DNA from: Platynereis dumerilii
Lineage: Eukaryota; Annelida; Polychaeta; Phyllodocida; Nereididae
Direction of reading: 5' to 3'
NCBI GenBank assembly: GCA_026936325.1
Contig: JAPTHN010000001.1
Location: forward strand, 97,169,859 to 97,233,858
Length of the DNA stretch: 64,000 nucleotides
Under the pieces are notes generated by a model, which made no database searches, was not told the origin of the DNA, and saw nothing but the letters and a program-made list of their open reading frames with translations. Each line of letters opens with the position of its first letter. Positions within the stretch are counted from its first letter, which is position 1. The translations under genes were made by a program, and so were the position numbers. Below, in pieces: positions 23,766 through 34,473 of this stretch.

Positions 23766-24230
23766 AGCTAAACACAAAACATAGAGCTTAATGAGAAATG
23801 GAGATCATAACGTCTGGCAAATGCCTGCCTTACGAATGCTTAATAGGTCAGAATGCTTAAAACGTCCTGGTTTATCGACATGGAAGAGCAGCCTGCGTTC
23901 ATTGGGGACCTTTGATTTGGCAGTCATAAAAAGATTTTTCCTGGCTTCTGACTTGAAGCATTATTCAGGAATGAGCTGTGTTGGTTGTTTCAGATCATTG
24001 ATCACCTCAGGCCGACAGTGCCTACTACTAACTGTGCTGGCTGGCTGGGCCAGGGCACTAACGTTAATTGTGCCTGGGACTGTCGACATTCCATGGTAAT
24101 TATTTCGACTGCCATTCAATTATTTGTGTTGCCAATAATAGAATGGGTGAGAATAAATGACCATGAAAGGGCCATCACCCTGCAGCAACACAATCAACAT
24201 TTAAGCCCACCAAAAAGATGAACATAATTG
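23766..24230. other. Unusually conserved block of unit 3
   Basis: It aligns to 30756-31215 with about eight differences in 465 positions (about 98%), while the 380 bp upstream and the 500 bp downstream are nearer 94%. It contains an imperfect hairpin (ccagggcac near 24051 against gtgcctgg near 24070). Open frames at 23791-24099 and 23985-24221 overlap in different frames. Most differences in the second frame change the amino acid, so protein conservation is not the explanation. It is absent from units 1 and 2. Confidence 0.5.
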
Positions 24231-27200
24231 ATTAATTCATTTTAAATGCAGTGGCATTTCTATCTGAATATACACACTGCTGTGTTTCATGACATGTGAT
24301 TCTGTAATTCAAATCAATAATTCATGTATCTATTATGTTATATAATATATACCCTTATAAATACCTTTTGTACATTTTGCCTGTTTCACACCCAAGATTG
24401 GTGGTAATAACAGATATATAAAATAAATACAATATATGCACGATTCTCAACAATACAATGACAACACTATGTTCATCCATGAAAGAAAAAAAGGATTTGC
24501 TCAAAGGCCTTAAATAAAGTGTGCGTTTGTGCATTTATATGTTGGATCTTGATTTAATCCAAACTCTTTGTCACATATGTTATGTAAAGAGTATTATATA
24601 TATAGGCAAAGTATAACTATTTGACAGGAAGTTTCTGCATTTAATGATCTGAACACTAACTCGAACATCCAATAAAGAAAGTAACTCTGCCCTCTCTAAT
24701 TCATAACCTATTACCGCCGCTAATTTTACCAGCTTTGTGTTCAAATGAACCTTACACATTAATTATTTCAATATCCTCAATATGCTCAATATAACAAATA
24801 GTATTACATTTTTTGGGACAAGTGCGTGAGGAGACCATTTCTTATGCCTAAAGACATCAATGACCTTATATTCTTTTGACCATTACTATAATGAAGGCTG
24901 TACCGTCCTCCAAACTCCAAAGCTACCTGTGAAAATCACTGAATTACTTGTTGTCAGCAAAATGCTCTAGAACATCTAGAACATCATTCTTGTCAAATAT
25001 CTTTTAGTGTAGGCCTATGATAAAATATTTCCTGTTGTTCTACAATTACAAGTGCTGCCATTCTGTGGATGACCATCCCTTGAGTATGTGTGTCTACTTC
25101 CTGCTTGCGTATGTGGAATTATTCTGCTGAACATGTTTCTCAAAAGAATATGAATGAAGAACCATTTGTTCTAATTAGACATGAAAGTGAGCTACAAGAA
25201 ATTGCGACAGAAAGGTTATTTTGACACCCTTTCAAATTGTTTGCTCTTCTTTCCTTCAGAACCCTTGGGAGATGAGGAGTACAAAACGAGATAAACCAGA
25301 TGAGTCCTATCATCTTTAGTTGTTCTTAACACTGTTCCCAGGAATAGTATTGATCGGAAGCTGCTGGCTATCGTCCTTTGAATTAGTTGTCCTATGATGT
25401 AATTCAATTAGAATTCTAGAGCTTTTGCTAAACTGGATTTTAGCCTCTTCCTGTCGCGTCCCTTAATTTGCAACTCTCGTTTGGATCAGCTGCATATTTT
25501 GCATGATATTCAGAAATTAAGCCTTCCTGCTCTTATCAATTTTCCTAGCCTGGTGTGCAATCAAATTTTTGATCAATTAAATTTAAGGCAGGAATGCATG
25601 CATCTATTTCAAATTGATTTTCTGAGAAATCTTCCATTGTAACACAAGTCAACTGTACATTTTCAATTATGCATGTTTCAGTTTTCTACTTTCTTGTTCA
25701 CTTGACATTTTTTCCAACTCACTTCAAGTGTACCTCATTCATCACAAAACTTCAAAGCTACTGAGTATAGTGTTTATAGCAGAGATGGCAATATAATAGA
25801 AAAGGCATATGAGAGGGATGTAATATCCTATTATGAACATTTATGTATAGAAAAGATATCAAAGCGAAGTATTTTAGGAGACTCTATGAACTAGTGGAGT
25901 TGAATTGCTTTGTTTTGCCATTTCGGACTCTCTTGGTGCATTAAACAAATAAGCATTCACATAACAATGGCATTACAGGCAGATATTTTGTCATATCTTC
26001 TTTCTTTGTGCACCGTTTATTATACTCTTAATTGAGCAAGATGTTTTCTCCTTAGCCTTCTATATAATACAAGTAAAAGCATATTCAGATCATATGCCAA
26101 GACTTTTGAAGGCATTTTTCTTCTTTCCCATTGCACAAGTAACTTATTATTTTCTGTTTTGCTTGTAAATCGTGACTCCATTGGCATCCATACTCAATCC
26201 AGCTTGGATTACACTGTAGCTTTCTCCCAGACAATACATCCGACAAGGCAAACAACATCATCCATTATGCCAAGTGAACAAACTAAGCTTTAGGCCCTAT
26301 ACAAAATTTATTTGTTGCAATATAGTTGTACACAAACATTTGAAATATTCATGCATTGGTACGTACTCACTAAAAAGATAAGATGAAGTGGGTGTAAAAT
26401 GTACATTTTGACAAGCTTCTTAAAAATTCATTTTATATATATCACTCTTTTAGTCTGTAGTGACTAGCCATGAATGACACATGCCCATGAAATGAATATT
26501 TGATGAAGATCTGGAATGTTTTACTAGAAGACTAATGATCTTACAACTGACAGGATAGATTATTCAAGCCATATGGATTTCAAAATGTCTCCTCTCGTTT
26601 GTAATTCAGGAAGATGTGGACTGACTAATTACATCTATTCGATAAGGAGAGAAGGAAATTTGGTTGAAGCGGTAAATGATTCCTGTCAATGATTCCTGTG
26701 GGCAAGCACATGTTTTTCCCACACAATAGCCATACTGGACCGGTATGTTCAAATGCATAAAATGTTCAAATATGTCGGATTGTCAATCTGTTGTCCATAC
26801 ATGTAATGACAGTCCGTTCAGCAGTATAACTATATTTAAGATGACATTCAAGGAGGTGATGCCAAGTTTGAATACTTCCCCCTTATATCTCCTGCTTGTT
26901 GAAAATAAATTCCACTTAAAGATCGATTTTAATTCCTCACCTGTACTTCGTTTTCTTTTGGCATGACCCCACATTAGATTGTGTGATCTTAATAAGCATG
27001 CTATCATACTAAAATTTATGGGAAGTTTCTTCTGCCAAACTTGTCATTGCCTTCTACCTGTGAAGTACGTATGTATCAATATTATATTCATGTTATATTT
27101 TCCCTATATTTGAACTTCATTGCTACTAATTGCGACTCCACCCTGCCTTTTAAAAATTGTCCATTCTATAGCATGACTTCCTTTATATTACAGTACTGTT

Positions 27201-27295
27201 TTATGCCTTTTTCTAATGTTTGTGAAGTTCGCGAAAATCAACTGGCAATTTATGAAAGGCATATAAGCTATAGGCACTTTACTTTCTACTATGAG

Positions 27296-27545
27296 GGGCT
27301 GTTCAGAATTCATTTCTAGGGGTGGAAGTTTTTGAGGTTCATGTGGAATTTTAGAACCCCACCCTTTGGTTTCATGTATATTTTTAGAACCCCCACCCGC
27401 CAACGTTCTTCAAGGGAGGGGTTACTAATTTTTGACAAAATTTCCAATGGGGAGGGGGTGCGGGGTTGACGTTTCAACGTTGCAAAAATGTTATAAAACG
27501 TGCGTACAATCAGTTTTTCCAAGCGTAAAAGTCTGAGATGTCTAC
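27296..27545. mobile_element. Second copy of the C/G-run repeat
   Basis: It corresponds to 12473-12765 and shares 'ggggctgttcagaatt', 'tttggtttcatgt' and 'gcaaaaatgttataaaac'. Its right end coincides with the left breakpoint of the inversion at about 27550. Confidence 0.5.
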
Positions 27546-27549
27546 CATA

Positions 27550-29168
27550 TATATCTAAATGCTAAGAGGAGGAAAAACTGGCAAAATATTGCTTCAGGCC
27601 GGATGAAGTTTAAGGCAAGCGACATAAAGGCTATCAAGTGCCAATGCAATTGTGTCGGCCGTGCCTTATAGAGGTCAGATTGGGATGTCAATTTTCCGAT
27701 TGAATGGACAGCGAACCAGCAACATTGCAAGAGAAGACCAGCAAAGCAGAGCAAACGAGTAGCCGGGACTCATATCCTGAGTTAGTCCTTAGTAGTTGCT
27801 TTGTTCAGTGACCATGATGCCCCATGGTTTGCCTGTGTGGCCCTTGATGTACCACGACCATGTGCCATTGCACGCTTGGCCTGATTCAGATGTTCATGAA
27901 ATAAGAGTCTGCAGGCTTTATATCAAGTTGCATCAAGTCTGACATCAGCAAAGCATTCTGCAGAATATTATATGAGTCTTAAGGTGGCTCGCTACTCATG
28001 CAAAGTGGTCGTTAGCGCACATTGACGCGCTGCCAGGCAGGCCCTATCTCTCGTGACGTCACCACTCAGCTGACACAGCTTCAAGATCTTTTTTTAATTT
28101 TGAGAATTTCATGCGTCGACCGCTTCGTTTGCAATTTGCGCCACTTCTATTGGGGTTAGAGACTTCTCGTTTGGAGCATTAGAAGCGCCATGAAGAGTAC
28201 TACATACAGCCGAGGATTCAACTTGATACTCAGAACAAAAAATTTTTACAGGCGATTTTCGGCAAGCACGTCTAATTTCTCAAAAATGACTTTGAGATAT
28301 AAATAAATTTTTTTATCAAAATCCGTCGTGGTAGGAAACCTTCTCTTATGCTTTTTGTTGTTCCTCATAATATTTGGAAATAAATGACAAAGAAATGAGA
28401 AATCCTATCTTGCCAATTTTTTTTTGCCCCATGGTTTATGAAAAAAGCTAAAATTGTCAAAATCAATATTTTTACTCCGAGCCCCTTGGAAAGCCCATTA
28501 TACTAAATATATCTCTTTGAAATAATAATCAGCTTTTCCATGAAAGTGTCTTCTTTAATTTCATCCCTCATTGCATAATATGGGATGCATGACCACTGAA
28601 TGGCAGGGCAAACTTCACAGTAAAAAAGTTAAGAAAAAAATTGAGTTTTTCAGGTTTGCGTCGACTGACTTTCTTGTACATAACCTCAAATATTTTGAAA
28701 AAAAGGCTGGTTGCGACCACTTTTTTTTACATATCCTTGCTATAAACTATATTTTAGATCATTCTAAACTATTTTCAAGAAATCCTATCTTAGAAAGTTC
28801 ATGAGTATCGAGCCACCTTAAGAGGGCAAATTGGGGGCATGTGAGGTGTGCTCATTGGTGGAAGAGAGCCTCTGAGAGGCGGTAACTGTTTCAGATGAAG
28901 TCAGATGGGTTTTGGCTACTGGATGGTAGACAGAAAAAACGGAACATGTCCCAAGAGTGGTGAGTGAGCACTGCAGCCTTTTCATTGTCAATAGGATAAG
29001 AATGAAGTGGTCTGATGCTTTTTAATAGCTTCTGAAGCAGAGACGATTCAACATTCCTGAATCTTCTGCTCTTGCCTGCTTTTGTCCCTCACTTGTCTGC
29101 TGACAAGGGCCATCACAACATGAGCCGAGAGTTCTGACTCCAATTTCTGCTTCTGAAGACAATTTGTT
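27550..29168 (-). repeat. Inverted copy of the unit segment seen at 21300-22050
   Basis: Read on the minus strand, the outer parts match 21290-22050 of unit 3 and 8490-9200 of unit 1; for example 29090-29125 is the complement of the 'cttgtcagcagacaagtgaggg' region at 21352. A TTAA-flanked MITE (27983-28817) is nested in it. Confidence 0.8.
27979..28821. mobile_element. TTAA-flanked MITE (835 bp)
   Basis: The ends GGTGGCTCG[C/A]TACTCATG (27983-28000 and complement 28800-28817) pair with one mismatch. TTAA sits on both sides (27979-27982, 28818-28821). The empty site is present in unit 3 as 'ctcttaaggctcatgtga' (near 21633, opposite orientation) with a single TTAA, which proves the border. TTAA targets are typical of piggyBac and Kolobok elements. 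There is no transposase; the 77-codon open frame at 28571-28804 shows no motif. Confidence 0.88.
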
Positions 29169-29194
29169 GCATTTAGGGACCATTCAGAAATTAT

Positions 29195-29300
29195 GACTAG
29201 GGGCAGCTGGATGCCGTTCAGATGATGTTACATTTACGACCTCTTGTATCAGTGTCTATGCTGGGCAAGCAAAAGATCCCTCACCTGGGGTAAATGTGTA
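29195..29300 (+). mobile_element. SINE fragment
   Basis: Body only: 'gctggatgccgttcagatga', 'gtatcagtgtctatgctggg', 'aaaagatccctcac'. It matches the body of the copy at 22118-22371 without the tRNA-like head. Confidence 0.65.
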
Positions 29301-32300
29301 ACATGTTGAGGACTCCTGGTCTGTCTCCCATCTAATCAGTCAACCCTCTAAGCGCCCTTGGAATTTCCCCTTGAGCATACAGTTTCCCTAGTGGTATACC
29401 TACTGTGTCCATGGTCTTTGAGCATAAAGCGGCCTTTGCCTAAGAGAACAAATATGTTATATATGAAGTGGTTTCTGATTTTGTTATCGATACAAGCTAG
29501 TCTGGCTTCAAGATTTCATGCATAATTTCAGCATTCAGGAATAAACAAATGTATGTAATTGATTAATTTAGCCGATGAGGAAAGGCACCCAGACGATGAT
29601 ACATGTACGTAATTTAACAACAATTGTTGGGTGTTTTCGAGGACTTGAAAGGCTACCTGATTAACATCTAAATAATACGTTGCTCATGAATTTCTATCAA
29701 AAAATGTGTTAAATAACTGTTAATCCACTTGTAATCCAACCCGCCACCATCACAGTTAACAAGGCTCTTACACATGCCTGGTTCCACTGAACCATTTATC
29801 TACTGTAGTGTGCAGCATATGTCAGGAAAACCCCCTTGCATTGCAATATGTGTTGGTTCAAGGCACTATTCATCATTTAACAAAGGCATGCTGGATACAG
29901 TGACTAGTTCTTTGGGATCTTTCACATATAATATACTGTAGTCGTCTACAATAGTCCTACTCACTCCTAGTTTGGCCTGACTAGACCTCTTCCACTATAG
30001 CTAGTCTAATATGTGTAGGCCTACAAGTGGTCATGTCTGCCTTTTCTAAGAACGATGTCCAAGAAGATTCTAGTGAGCATGTATTCATTTGTGAACTGAG
30101 TCACACTTCACTGGCTAAGATTAGCAGCTAAGCCTTTTGTGGAGCACTGGACCTGCCTCCATTGAGCCAATTTTACTTCAAAAGGCAAATGCATAAGGTA
30201 AATGCACCCTGTACAGGAAATGACACTTCTTGGATTGAGCTCATACAAGGAAATGACCTGATGACCAGAACTCGGTGTGACAGAAATATTGTATGAATTT
30301 ATAACAATCAAGATAAAAAAATTGATTTTGCATTGCCTGTTGACAGTATTCCTCTTATGGAATTTTCACGTGATTGAACATGCTGTTCAGGCTAACTCTA
30401 ACCTCACAATTAATTTGAAAAACAGGATAACATTTAATATGTTATGCAATATACATTCAAGCTGCATCAGGTAACACCATAAAATGTTTCTAAACACATA
30501 TCGCAAAAGTACATACACCAGGGACCAATTTACTTGTGAGAATTGAACCTCATCTCTTGAATCTAACATTGGACTTTCCTACTTGATTTTATTGACTCAA
30601 TATTGATGTTCCACATTGTTGAACATGCTGAGCCAATTTAACAGTTTTTTGGGTTTTTTTCTAAACATATTCAAGACTTTTCCAGTTCTTTCTGCAGTGA
30701 TTTGCAGAACTTTTCAAACCATTGACATTTTTGGTCGAATGTTGTTAATAAAGCAGCTAAACACAAAACATAGAGCTTAATGAGAAATGGAGATCATAAC
30801 GTCTGGCAAATGCCTGCCTTACGAATGCTTAATAGGTCAGAATGCTTAAACGTCCTGGTTAATCGACATGGAAGAGCAGCCTGCATTCATTGGGGACCTT
30901 TGATTTGGCAGTCATAAAAAGATTTTTCCTGGCTTCTGACTTGAAGCATTATTCAGGAATGAGCTGTGTTGGTTGTTTCAGATCATTGATCACCTCAGGC
31001 CGACAGTGCCTACTACTAACTGTGCTGGCTGGCTGGGCCAGGGCATTAACGTTAATTGTGCCTGGGACTGTCGACATTCCATGGTAATTATTTCGACTGC
31101 CATTCAATTATTTGTGTTGCCAATAATAGAATGGGTGAGAATAAATGACCATGAAATGGCCATCACCCTGCAGCAACACAATCGACATTTATGCCCACCA
31201 AAAACATGAACATAATTGATGAATTCATATTAAATGCAGTGGCATTTCTATCTGAATATCCACACTGTTGTGTTTCATGACATGTGATTCTGTAATTCAA
31301 ATCAATAATTCATGTATCTATCATGGTATATAATATATACCCTTATAAATACCTTTTGTACATTTTGCCTGTTTCACACCCGAGATTGGTGGTAATAACA
31401 GATTTTATAAAATAAATATAATATATGCATGATTCTCAACAATACAATGTGACAACATTATGTTCTTCCATGAAGGAAAAAAAGGATTTTCTCAAAGGCT
31501 TTAAATAAAGTGTGCGTTTGTGCATTTATATGTTGGATCTTGATTTAATCCAAACTCTTTGTCACATATGTTATGTAAAGAGTATTACATATATAGGCAA
31601 AGTCTAACTATTTTACAGGAAGTTTCTGCATTTAGTCATCTGAACACTAACTCTAACATCCAATAAAGAAAGTGACTCTGCCCTCTCTAATTCATAACCT
31701 ACATGTATTACCGCCGCTAATTTTACCAGCTTTGTGTTCAAATGAACCTCATATATTAATTATTTCAATATCCTCAATATGCTCAATATGACACATAGTA
31801 TTACATTTTTGGGACAAGTGCGTGAGGAGACTATTTCTTATGCTGTACCGTCCTCCAAACTCCAAAGCTACCCATGAAAATCACTGAATTACTTGTTGTC
31901 AGCAAAATGCTCTAGAACATCATTCTTGTCAAATATCTTTTAGTGTAGGCCTATGATAAAATACTTCCTGTCGTTCCACAATTACCAGTGCTGCCATTCT
32001 GTGGATGACCATCCCTTGGGTCTACTGCCTGCTTGCGTGTGTTGATGCATTCTACTGAACATGTTTCTCAAAGGAAAATTAAGGAAGAGCCATTTGTTCT
32101 AATTGGACATGAAAGTGAGCCACAAGAAGATGAGACAGAAAGATTATTTTGACACCCTTTGAAATTGTTTGCTCTTGTTTCTTTAAGAACCTTTGGGAGA
32201 TGAGGACTACAAAATGAGATAAAACAGATGAGTCCTGCCATCTTTAGTTGTTCTTAACACTGTTCCCAGGAATGGTATTGATCGGAAGCTGCTAGCTACG

Positions 32301-32325
32301 GTCCTTTCACTAAGTTGTCCTACGA

Positions 32326-32935
32326 TTAATCCAATAAGAATTCCAGAGCTTGTGCTAAATTTGATTTGAACCTCTTCCTGTTGCGTCCCTTAATTTGCAA
32401 TTCCTGAATTTAATCCCCTCATTTGGATCAGCAGCATATTTTGCATGATATTCAGAAATTAAGCCTTCCTGCTTTTACCAATTTTCCTGACCTAAATCTT
32501 CCCCAGGCTAATTTTATCTGAAATAGAGGTATTGCACACCTTTCTAAGCCCAAAATTAAGAAAGTTAGGCTGACCAAAGCCCGTTTTGATGGCCATTTTG
32601 AATTTGGCCTTTTTCTCAAAATGCTCATAGATACACTCTTGTTACAAGCCATTTATGTTTTATGGAGGGTCTAAGGACCTCAAATCCACTGAGAAAAAAA
32701 TTTTATCCATGGGTGCAGGGTTAGGGTCGAAAAACAGGTTTGGCTACCTGACTATACAATTTAATCCAATAAGAATTCTAGAGCTTTTGCTAAATTTGAT
32801 TTGAGCCTCTTCCTGTTGCATCCCTTAATTTGCAATTCCTGAATTTAATCCTCTCATTTGGATCAGCTGCATGTTTTACATGATATTAAGAAATTAAGCC
32901 TTCCTCCTTTTACCACTTTTCCTGACCTAAATCTT
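32326..32935 (+). repeat. 175-bp direct duplication around a 260-bp insert
   Basis: 32326-32500 and 32761-32935 are the same part of the unit (from 'taatccaataagaatt' to 'cctaaatctt'). Unit 3 has it once (about 25407-25555). The 260 bp between (32501-32760) occur nowhere else in the window that I can see and have no terminal repeats. Confidence 0.75.
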
Positions 32936-33123
32936 TGTGTGCAATCAAATTCTTCATCAATTACATTTTAAGCGGGAATGCATGTATCTATTTCAGATTG
33001 ATTTGCTATGAAATCTCCCATTGTAACACAAGTCCACTCTACATTTTCAATTATGCATATTTCAGTTTTCTACTTTCTTGTTCACTAGACATTTTTTCCA
33101 ACTCACTTCATGTGTACCTAATT

Positions 33124-33870
33124 CATCACAAAACTTCAAAGCTACTGAGTATAGTGTTTATAGCAGAGATGGCAACATCACAAAAAGACATATGAGAGGA
33201 ATGTAATATTCAATTATGAACAAATATGTATAGAAAAGATATCAAAGCGAAGTATTTTAGGAGACTCTTATGAACTAGTGGAGTTGAATGGCTTTGTTGT
33301 GCCTCTTCGGACTCTCTTGGCGCATTAAGCAAATAAACATTCACATAAAAATGGCATTACAGGCAGATATTTTGTCATATCTTCTTTCTTTGTGCACCAA
33401 TTACACTTTAGCTTTCTCCCAGACAATAAATCCGACAAGGCAAACAACATCATCCATTATGCCAAGTGAACAAACTAAGCTTTATACAAAATTTATTTGT
33501 TGCAATATAGTGTATACAAACATTTGAAATATTCATGCAAGGGTATGTACTCATTAAAAAGATGAGATGAAGTGGGTGTAATATGTACATTTTGACAAGC
33601 ACCTTAAAAATTCATTTTATCACCCTCTTAGTCTGTAGTGACTAGCCATGAATGACATATGCCCATGAAATGAATATTTGATGAAGATCTGGAATGTTTT
33701 ACAAGAAGACTAATGATCTTACAACTGACAGGATAGATTATTCAAGCCACGTGGATTTCAAAATGTCTCCTCTCATTTGTAATTCAGCAATATGTGGACT
33801 GACTAATTACATCTATTCGTTAAGGAGGAAGGAAATTTGGTTGAAGCAGTTAGTGATTCCTGTAGGCAAG
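33124..33870 (+). repeat. Segmental tandem unit 5 (truncated)
   Basis: It matches the beginning of unit 3 (15161-16045), with a gap of about 180 bp after 'tcttctttctttgtgcacc'. Similarity stops near 'gtgattcctgtaggcaagca', after which the sequence is single copy. Confidence 0.75.
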
Positions 33871-34473
33871 CAGTGGGATAGTTTATGTGATAGGTGGAAA
33901 ATTATATCCATATATTGTGTATTTGTTTTTCCTCTGCCTCTTTGGGCACTTGATTTGCACTCAATGACCGTAAATCACGTAATGGCGAGGAATGTATAAA
34001 CATATAGGAATGTCAATCCGACATGATAAGGTTAAGTGATCACGCCAGTGAGAAATGCTTTGTATGCAGTTCGCTGGTCATTTAGTTAAGTCCGCGCTGA
34101 TATGACATGACCAGGGTTGCATACAAATCCATCCAGGAAATGGAAGGGCTTGATTGGAAAATTGTATTTGGGAAAGGGGCATATGACCAGCGGGGGCCCG
34201 CCACCGACCATTTGCTTATCCCGATGTATAATCACTGTGTCTACGGACGGTGTTGACAAGAGTGCTCAACTGCTCTTCCGCTTTGCAGGCCTTTCATGTT
34301 GGTTGTCTTACCATCATGGTTTTCCAGGCTGCAGTAGTCAGTCAGATGAGAAGTCAGATGATCAGTCACTGATTGTTGGCAACCTCCTCATCACTACTGC
34401 TGCAAACCATCATGACAAGGTCCAGCTGCTGAGTGGAGGATGAGCGGCGACAGGCCAGCCCGCTAGGTCCTGG
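33871..34473. other. 3' flank of the LRR gene
   Basis: Single-copy DNA downstream of the stop codon. I see no AATAAA or ATTAAA on the minus strand in the first 470 bp, so the transcript either has a longer 3' UTR, uses a variant signal or is spliced. The 108-codon plus-strand frame at 34117-34443 shows no domain. Confidence 0.4.

Larger units (their letters stand above)
15161..25740 (+). repeat. Segmental tandem unit 3 (longest copy)
   Basis: The 10.6-kb copy serves as reference for the unit. It carries private insertions at about 16172-17540 (including a MITE) and 17640-19190 (including the TAGGGGAGAG element), and a SINE near 22120. Its part 22600-25740 matches 29550-33120 of unit 4 at about 93-98%. 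No preserved coding region was found. Confidence 0.75.
25741..33123 (+). repeat. Segmental tandem unit 4 (rearranged)
   Basis: It starts like unit 3 (to about 26800), then jumps to the equivalent of about 8122/20885. After the element shared with unit 2 it contains an inverted segment (about 27550-29168), a SINE fragment, and then a stretch colinear with 22425-25740 of unit 3. The equivalent of 17540-20880 is missing. Confidence 0.7.

Noticed and set aside
23985-24221. 78-codon frame repeated at 30973-31209
   Set aside because: Most nucleotide differences between the copies change the amino acid and another long frame overlaps, so there is no sign of protein selection.
34117-34443. 108-codon frame next to the LRR gene
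   Set aside because: No domain and no conserved feature; probably within the downstream flank of the receptor gene on the opposite strand.
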